Assembly: GCA_003487805.1 (NCBI GenBank)
Contig: DNNE01000024.1
Coordinates: 1-37,327 of the forward strand
Length of the DNA: 37,327 nt
Source of the DNA: Blastocatellia bacterium
Lineage (GTDB): Bacteria > Acidobacteriota > Blastocatellia > Pyrinomonadales > Pyrinomonadaceae
Direction of reading: 5' to 3'
Shown piece after piece: positions 32,455 to 37,327 of this stretch. The position numbers and the translations under genes were made by a program. The notes below the pieces were generated by a model. The model ran no database searches and had not been told where the DNA came from. It saw nothing but the letters and a program-made list of their open reading frames with translations. Within the stretch, counting starts at the first letter, position 1. The number at the start of each line of letters is the position of its first letter.

Positions 32455-35400
32455 ATGTCGTTAGCTCGCATCGTTTCAAATCAATCCCGCGCGATTCTCG
32501 TGATCGTCGCGCTGCTCTGCGCTGCTGGTCTCTATGCAGCGTGGCGGCTTCCGGTAGCAATACTGCCGGAGACTGATTTCCCTCGGATTGTCATCATCGC
32601 CGACAACGGCGAAGCGCCGGCGTCGCAAACGCTCGTTTCCGTCACGCGTCCGATTGAAGAAGCGATGAACGGCGTTCCCGGCATCGCGCGAATCAAATCC
32701 AAGACCGCGCGCGGATCGTCGGAAATCAGTCTTTATTTCGATTGGAGCGTCAACATCGTTTCTGTTCTGCAGTTGGTCCAGGCGCGCTTGTCGCAACTCT
32801 CTTCCACGTTGCCGCCGACCGCCCAGATTCGCAACGTCGAGCGGTTGACCTTCGCAGTGTTTCCGGTAACGGGTTACAGCCTTACCTCTGACAAGCGCGA
32901 TCAGGCGAGTCTGCGCGACATTGCAACCTACATTATCCGTCCGCAGCTTGCGCGCTTACCGGGGGTCGCGATCGTCGGCGTGGCGGGCGGAAAGTCGCGT
33001 GAGTTTCACGTTGTGATCGATCCCGATCGACTCACAGCGCACAATGTTTCTGTTCAGCAGGTGACCGACGCGATCAAGGCATCGAACATTATCGTCTCGC
33101 CCGGACTGATTGAAGAGAATCACCAACTCGAACTCGCACTCGTCAGCGGCCAGGCAAAAAAGCCTGACGATCTCAACAGCATTGTCGTTGCTACGGTCAA
33201 CAATGCGCCGGTGACGGTTGCGGACGTCGCGACTGTCTCAAATGGAGTCGAGCCGCAATACACCATGGTGACAGCCGACGGTCATCCGGCGGCGCTCGTT
33301 AACATCAATCGGCAACCTGACGCTAATACCGTCGCGGTGGTTGATGAAGTGCGCCAGACCCTGGCATCGATGCGTGGACAAATTCCCGGCGACGTCCACG
33401 TTGCGACTTATTACGATCAGTCTTTGCTGGTGCGCGATTCGATCAATTCGGTGCGCGATTCGATTCTGATCGGATTACTGCTTTCAGTCGTGATTCTTTA
33501 TGCGTTTTTGCGTAACTGGGGGACGACCTTCGTCGCGATCCTGGTGATTCCGGTAACCGTGCTTGTCACTTTTTTGGCGATGTGGCTGGCGCGTTTGAGT
33601 TTCGATTTGATGACACTCGGCGGAATGGCCGCGGCCATCGGCCTGGTGATCGACGATGCCATCGTCGTGGTTGAGAATATTTACACGCACATGAGCCGCG
33701 GACAATCGCGGCGGGAAGCGGTGCAAAGTGCGGTTTCTGAAATCACTGTTCCCATCATCGGCTCGACGGTGACACCGGTGGTAGTTTTTCTGCCGCTCAC
33801 GATCCTGACCGGCGTCACCGGCGTTTTCTTTCGCTCGCTGGCGCTCACCATGTCAGTGGCCTTATTGACTTCGCTGGTCCTGGCCCTGAGTTTTACTCCG
33901 ATCCTTGCCGAAAGATTTGTCAGAGCAAAACGCCGCACGACTGAAAATCAAAATCCGGAAGCCGATCCTGAACACGAGCTGACCCTGGATGAGCTGGAAG
34001 CAGCAGCCGAGTCGGGACCTGTGCTGAGCGCGATTATCAAGCGCTACGAATGGGTTTTATCGCGCGCGCTGGATCATCGTTGGATCGTGGTGGTCATCAT
34101 CGTCGGCGTCTTACTTGGATCGTACTTGCTTTATGGTGCGCTTGGTTCTGAGTTTCTGCCTGAGTTTGACGAGAGCGCTTTCGTCCTGGATTACTGGGCG
34201 CCGCCGGGCGCTTCGCTCGCGGAAACAGATCGCATGCTGCGCGATGTCGAAGAGAAGTTAATGAGCACGAAAGAGATCGAAAGTTATTCGCGCCGCACCG
34301 GACTCGAGATGGGCCTGTTTGTGACTGAACCAAACCGCGGTGATTATGCCGTCAAACTGAAACCTGGTCACAAGCGAGCCACAGACGACGTTATCTCGGA
34401 TTTGCGTGGGCAGATCGCTGAGGCCGAGCCCGCCCTCGAGGTTGAATTTGTCGGCATCGTCCCTGATGTGATTGGCGATCTACAAGGCAATCCTGAACCG
34501 ATTGAGATCAAGCTGTTCAGTGAAGATGCAGCGGCGCTCGACGCAAAAGCTGACGAGGTTGAAACCTCAATCAAGAAAATTTCCGGCGTCGTCGACACGA
34601 AGAATGGGGTGGTGGTAAGTGGTCCGGCGATCACCTTCAGAATCGATCCGCAGCGCGCGTCGCGTTTTGGCGTGACGGCGGACGATATTGCCAGGACCGC
34701 TGAGACCGCGATGAGCGGCAGCGAGGCATCGCAGATTTTGCAACAGGATCGCTTGATTCGAGTGCGCGTGATTTTTCCCGCCGACGTGCGCACGTCGCTC
34801 GACAAAGTGAAGGCTTTGCAGGTTCGTTCTTCCTCGGGCCAATTGTTTCGCATCGATCAGGTTGCCGACGTGGAATACGAAAAGGGCCAGACGGAAATTG
34901 AGCGCGAGAACCTTCGACAAACGGTGGCCGTCACCGGGCGGCTGGAAGGAAAAGATCTGGGTACGGCGATCAGTCAGATTAGAACTCAGTTAACGAAGGA
35001 CGTGAAACTACCGCCGGGCATGACGATCGAATACGGCGGACTTTATCAGGAGCAACAGTCAAGCTTTCGCGAATTGATGATTTCGTTAATCCTCGCCGTG
35101 CTACTGGTCTTCATCACTATGTTAATCGAGTTTCGATCGTTCGCGCACCCAATCGCCATCGTCACCGGTGCGGTGCTGGCTCTCGGCGGTGTTCTGCTCG
35201 GGCTTTTTCTCACGGGAATGACGCTCAACGTTGTTTCTATGATGGGCATGATCATGATTGTCGGCATCGTCGCCAAAAACGGCATCCTGATGCTCGATGC
35301 GGTCGAAGATCATCTGGCCGCAGGCGACACGTTACGCGAAGCATTGTTGCGATCCGGGCGGCGCCGGTTTCGTCCCGTCTTGATGACTTCGCTCGCGGCG

Positions 35401-35580
35401 ATGCTGGGCATGCTGCCGCTGGCCCTGGCCTTCGGAGCCGGATCAGAGTTGCTGCAACCGATGGCGATCGCAGTGATTGGTGGATTAACGATGGCGTTGC
35501 TGTTGTCTCTGATTGTTACGCCGTCGGTCTATGCGATCTTTCGGCGGGAATCAGTGGTGGTACAGAACCGCGAGCAGTAG
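32455..35580 (+). CDS. RND-family efflux pump inner-membrane subunit
   Basis: 1041 residues, the usual length. The first membrane helix is RAILVIVALLCAAGLYAAW; PETDFPRIVI is the family porter entry. In TM4, GLVIDDAIVVVENI has the paired aspartates (D400, D401) of proton-driven HAE-type pumps. Two large periplasmic loops and twelve membrane segments can be followed, with the second-half helix ILAVLLVFITMLIEFRSF and the segment GMIMIVGIVAKNGILMLDAV. Substrate could be drugs or other organic compounds; no metal-binding methionine cluster was sought in detail. The final residues (VVQNREQ) and stop are encoded by a family A repeat. Confidence 0.95.
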   Translation: MSLARIVSNQSRAILVIVALLCAAGLYAAWRLPVAILPETDFPRIVIIADNGEAPASQTLVSVTRPIEEAMNGVPGIARIKSKTARGSSEISLYFDWSVNIVSVLQLVQARLSQLSSTLPPTAQIRNVERLTFAVFPVTGYSLTSDKRDQASLRDIATYIIRPQLARLPGVAIVGVAGGKSREFHVVIDPDRLTAHNVSVQQVTDAIKASNIIVSPGLIEENHQLELALVSGQAKKPDDLNSIVVATVNNAPVTVADVATVSNGVEPQYTMVTADGHPAALVNINRQPDANTVAVVDEVRQTLASMRGQIPGDVHVATYYDQSLLVRDSINSVRDSILIGLLLSVVILYAFLRNWGTTFVAILVIPVTVLVTFLAMWLARLSFDLMTLGGMAAAIGLVIDDAIVVVENIYTHMSRGQSRREAVQSAVSEITVPIIGSTVTPVVVFLPLTILTGVTGVFFRSLALTMSVALLTSLVLALSFTPILAERFVRAKRRTTENQNPEADPEHELTLDELEAAAESGPVLSAIIKRYEWVLSRALDHRWIVVVIIVGVLLGSYLLYGALGSEFLPEFDESAFVLDYWAPPGASLAETDRMLRDVEEKLMSTKEIESYSRRTGLEMGLFVTEPNRGDYAVKLKPGHKRATDDVISDLRGQIAEAEPALEVEFVGIVPDVIGDLQGNPEPIEIKLFSEDAAALDAKADEVETSIKKISGVVDTKNGVVVSGPAITFRIDPQRASRFGVTADDIARTAETAMSGSEASQILQQDRLIRVRVIFPADVRTSLDKVKALQVRSSSGQLFRIDQVADVEYEKGQTEIERENLRQTVAVTGRLEGKDLGTAISQIRTQLTKDVKLPPGMTIEYGGLYQEQQSSFRELMISLILAVLLVFITMLIEFRSFAHPIAIVTGAVLALGGVLLGLFLTGMTLNVVSMMGMIMIVGIVAKNGILMLDAVEDHLAAGDTLREALLRSGRRRFRPVLMTSLAAMLGMLPLALAFGAGSELLQPMAIAVIGGLTMALLLSLIVTPSVYAIFRRESVVVQNREQ

Positions 35581-35687
35581 CGAGCGGGATCATCACTCAC
35601 CTTTGCGAGAGTGGGAGTTCGGATACGCTAAGGCTGTTTGTAGAGTTGAGCCGTTATCCCGCGCGCTACCGCTCGCGGTTCTGTAAC
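35559..35687. repeat. REPIN-like repeat family A, copy 3 (variant)
   Basis: GGTACAGAACCGCGAGCAGTAGCGAGCGGG at the left (hairpin CGCGAGC...GCGAGCG) and CCCGCGCGCTACCGCTCGCGGTTCTGTAAC at the right, inverted. The spacer is longer than in the other copies. The stop codon of the RND gene (35578-35580) is inside the left unit. Confidence 0.85.
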
Positions 35688-35727
35688 GTCGTTGTTAAGG
35701 CTTGAAAACCATTTGAAAGGAGTCTCA

Positions 35728-36195
35728 ATGAATCACTTCTATAAAACTTTCTTCGCGTTGCTCGCGATCGTAATGACGTATTCAGTAGCCAACGCCCAGG
35801 AAAAGAAGATTACCCGGAAGCAACTGCCGCCGGCAGTCGAGAAGACTGTTGCGGCCGAAACTCAGGGCGCGAATATCAAAGGCTTTGCCCGGGAAGTTGA
35901 AAAGGGGCAGACGTTTTATGAGGCGTCTCTTGCGGTCAACGGGCACAGCAAGGACATCTTGATGGACCCGTCCGGCAACATTGTGGAGGTCGAAGAGCAA
36001 GTCACGATGGACTCGCTTCCGGCGGCCGTGCAGGCTGCGTTAAAGAAAGCCGCCGGGCGCAGTGCAATTCAGTCAGTAGAATCGATAACCAAGAACGGAA
36101 CGCTGGTCGCTTACGAAGGTCACGTGAAGCGTGGGCTGAAGCGATCTGAAATTCAGGTTGGCCCGCAGGGTGAGAAACTCAAGCGGCCGGAATAA
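35728..36195 (+). CDS. Small secreted PepSY-like protein
   Basis: 155 residues from the ATG at 35728 (AGGAG six to seven bases upstream). Signal peptide FFALLAIVMTYSVANAQ. Two repeats of the PepSY-like type follow: ITRKQLPPAVEKTVAAETQGANIKGF with YEASLAVNGHSKDILMDPSGNIVEV, then MDSLPAAVQAALKKAAGRSAIQSVE with YEGHVKRGLKRSEIQVGPQGE. This family (PF11396-type) is found in periplasmic inhibitors and sensors. It probably shares a transcript with the beta-propeller gene 57 bases downstream. Confidence 0.8.
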   Translation: MNHFYKTFFALLAIVMTYSVANAQEKKITRKQLPPAVEKTVAAETQGANIKGFAREVEKGQTFYEASLAVNGHSKDILMDPSGNIVEVEEQVTMDSLPAAVQAALKKAAGRSAIQSVESITKNGTLVAYEGHVKRGLKRSEIQVGPQGEKLKRPE

Positions 36196-36252
36196 AGAAA
36201 CTTGCTCTCTCCGAAAGAGAGCAAACAACCCTCTTCAGAAAGGAAGAAACCA

Positions 36253-37266
36253 ATGATAAGCATAAAGAGCGCACTGATGGCAGTGGCATTCGTCGTGGCA
36301 TCGCTGCAGGGCGGCACAGGTTACAAAGTAGAAACTCGTTATCCGGTTCCCGGTAACGGCGGATTTGATTATCTGAGCATCGACACCGCGGCGCGCCGCC
36401 TGTATCTGTCGCACGGCACCGAGGTGAATGTGGTTGACGCCGACAACGGCAAGTTAATCGGGACCATCGCCGACACGCCCGGAGTACATGGGATAGCGAT
36501 TGCTTCCGAATTCAAACATGGGTTCACCAGTAATGGCCGCGAAAATAAGGTCTCGATGTTCGACTCAACGACGCTGCAACTTATTAAGAAAATCGATGTC
36601 GGTAAAGGACCCGACGGCATCTACTATGATCCGGAGACGAAGCGCGTCTTCACTAACAATCATGGCACGCACGACGTCACGGCCATTGACGCGAAAACCG
36701 GCGAGGTGGTGGGCACGGTAAAAGTCGAAGCCGATGGCGAAGAAGCAGTCGTCGCGGATGGAGTAGTTTATCTAAATGGCGAAGACACGAATGAAGTCAT
36801 CGTCTTCGATCCAAAATCATTGGAAGTGAAGAAGCGCTTTCCAATCGGCGTGGCTAAGACTCCGACGGGTTTGGCCTATGACTCAAAGACGAAGCGATTA
36901 TTCATCGGCTGTCGTAACGAGCCGAAGATGGTCGTCATGGACGCGACATCGGGAAAGGTCATTAACAGCTTTCCGATCGGGCGAGGCGTGGACTTTGCCG
37001 GTTTCGATCCACAGGCGAAGTTAATTTTCTTCTCGTGCAGCGAAGGCGTGCTGAGCATCTATCACGAAAAATCAGCCGATGAGTACGAAGATGCCGGCGC
37101 CGTGAAGACGCAACCGAGCGCGAAGACGTTGGCCTTCGATTCAAAGACCAAAAAAGTATTTCTAACGGCGGCAGAGTACACAGAAACACCGCCGGCCACG
37201 GCGGGCGGGCGGCCGCAACGCACCATCAAACCCGGCTCATTCGTAGTACTTGTTGTCAGTAAGTAG
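36253..37266 (+). CDS. YncE-like secreted beta-propeller protein
   Basis: 337 residues from the ATG at 36253 (AGGAAG nine bases upstream). Signal peptide at the start (SALMAVAFVVASLQGG). At least six YVTN-type blades can be followed: LYLSHGTEVNVVDADNGKLI, FDSTTLQLIKKIDVGKGPDGI, VTAIDAKTGEVVGTV, VIVFDPKSLEVKKRFPIG, VVMDATSGKVINSFPIGRG and a last one. Such propellers bind proteins, DNA or metals in the periplasm; no enzyme site is seen. The stop codon shares its last base with a family A repeat. Confidence 0.85.
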   Translation: MISIKSALMAVAFVVASLQGGTGYKVETRYPVPGNGGFDYLSIDTAARRLYLSHGTEVNVVDADNGKLIGTIADTPGVHGIAIASEFKHGFTSNGRENKVSMFDSTTLQLIKKIDVGKGPDGIYYDPETKRVFTNNHGTHDVTAIDAKTGEVVGTVKVEADGEEAVVADGVVYLNGEDTNEVIVFDPKSLEVKKRFPIGVAKTPTGLAYDSKTKRLFIGCRNEPKMVVMDATSGKVINSFPIGRGVDFAGFDPQAKLIFFSCSEGVLSIYHEKSADEYEDAGAVKTQPSAKTLAFDSKTKKVFLTAAEYTETPPATAGGRPQRTIKPGSFVVLVVSK

Positions 37267-37327
37267 GTACAGAACCGCTTGCGCCAGCAAGCGGGTAATC
37301 TTAAGGAACTACCCGGTCGCTGGCGCG
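37266..37327. repeat. REPIN-like repeat family A, copy 4, cut by the window end
   Basis: GGTACAGAACCGCTTGCGCC with hairpin CGCTTGCGCCAGCAAGCG, then the start of the inverted unit (ACCCGGTCGCTGGCGC) at the very end of the window. Nearly identical to copy 2. Confidence 0.9.

Noticed and set aside
1..37327. tRNA or rRNA genes
   Set aside because: I saw no cloverleaf with a T-arm motif and no rRNA-like stretch in any intergenic region; all long gaps are filled with palindromic repeats or promoters.

Overview
The window looks like chromosomal DNA of a moderately GC-rich Acidobacteriota, most likely of the Blastocatellia type. The reasons are a carboxypeptidase-regulatory-like domain in a large secreted protein, a sugar dehydrogenase ending in an Ig domain plus a C-terminal domain resembling TIGR03437, many secreted proteins of unknown function, and a very high load of palindromic repeat families. 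This placement is inferred from gene style, with no marker gene behind it.

Layout. 1-3031: small toxin-antitoxin (TA) genes (an antitoxin-like ORF, a ParE-type pair), an AlbA/Schlafen-type protein and a secreted amidohydrolase. 3205-9084: a secreted helical protein, the sugar dehydrogenase, an iron-trafficking protein with two CxxC pairs, a Bcp-like peroxiredoxin and a secreted protein of unknown function. 9263-12357: a thiolase and a divergent PD-(D/E)XK-like protein; each carries the same 91-bp palindromic element inserted in the same orientation and reading phase. 12402-13895: a decaying stretch with a gene split by an amber codon, a frameshifted antitoxin, a probable toxin remnant and a cluster of six hairpins. 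14230-18452: two overlapping paralogous secreted proteins. 18500-19164: a DUF433/DUF5615 TA pair. 19249-24586: a compact five-gene minus-strand array, in transcription order NorQ/CbbQ-like AAA+ ATPase, HicA, HicB, TIR-like protein, NorD/CbbO-like VWA protein. 24593-25408: a dead REP-associated tyrosine transposase with its REP sequences. 25410-28640: mnmA and sppA. 28723-35580: an OmpR-type regulator followed by a complete TolC/adaptor/RND efflux set. 35728-37266: a PepSY-like small secreted protein and a YncE-like beta-propeller.

How the parts work together. The efflux set can form a tripartite pump, and a direct repeat over a -10 box just after the regulator gene suggests control by that regulator. 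The AAA+ and VWA genes are of the MoxR/VWA type that remodels a client protein. The HicAB and TIR genes between them either turn the array into a conflict system or are a defence cassette that landed inside the operon.

The strongest unexplained signal is repeat biology. At least six palindromic families sit at gene ends, in leaders directly before start codons, and inside coding sequences where they are translated as spacer peptides.
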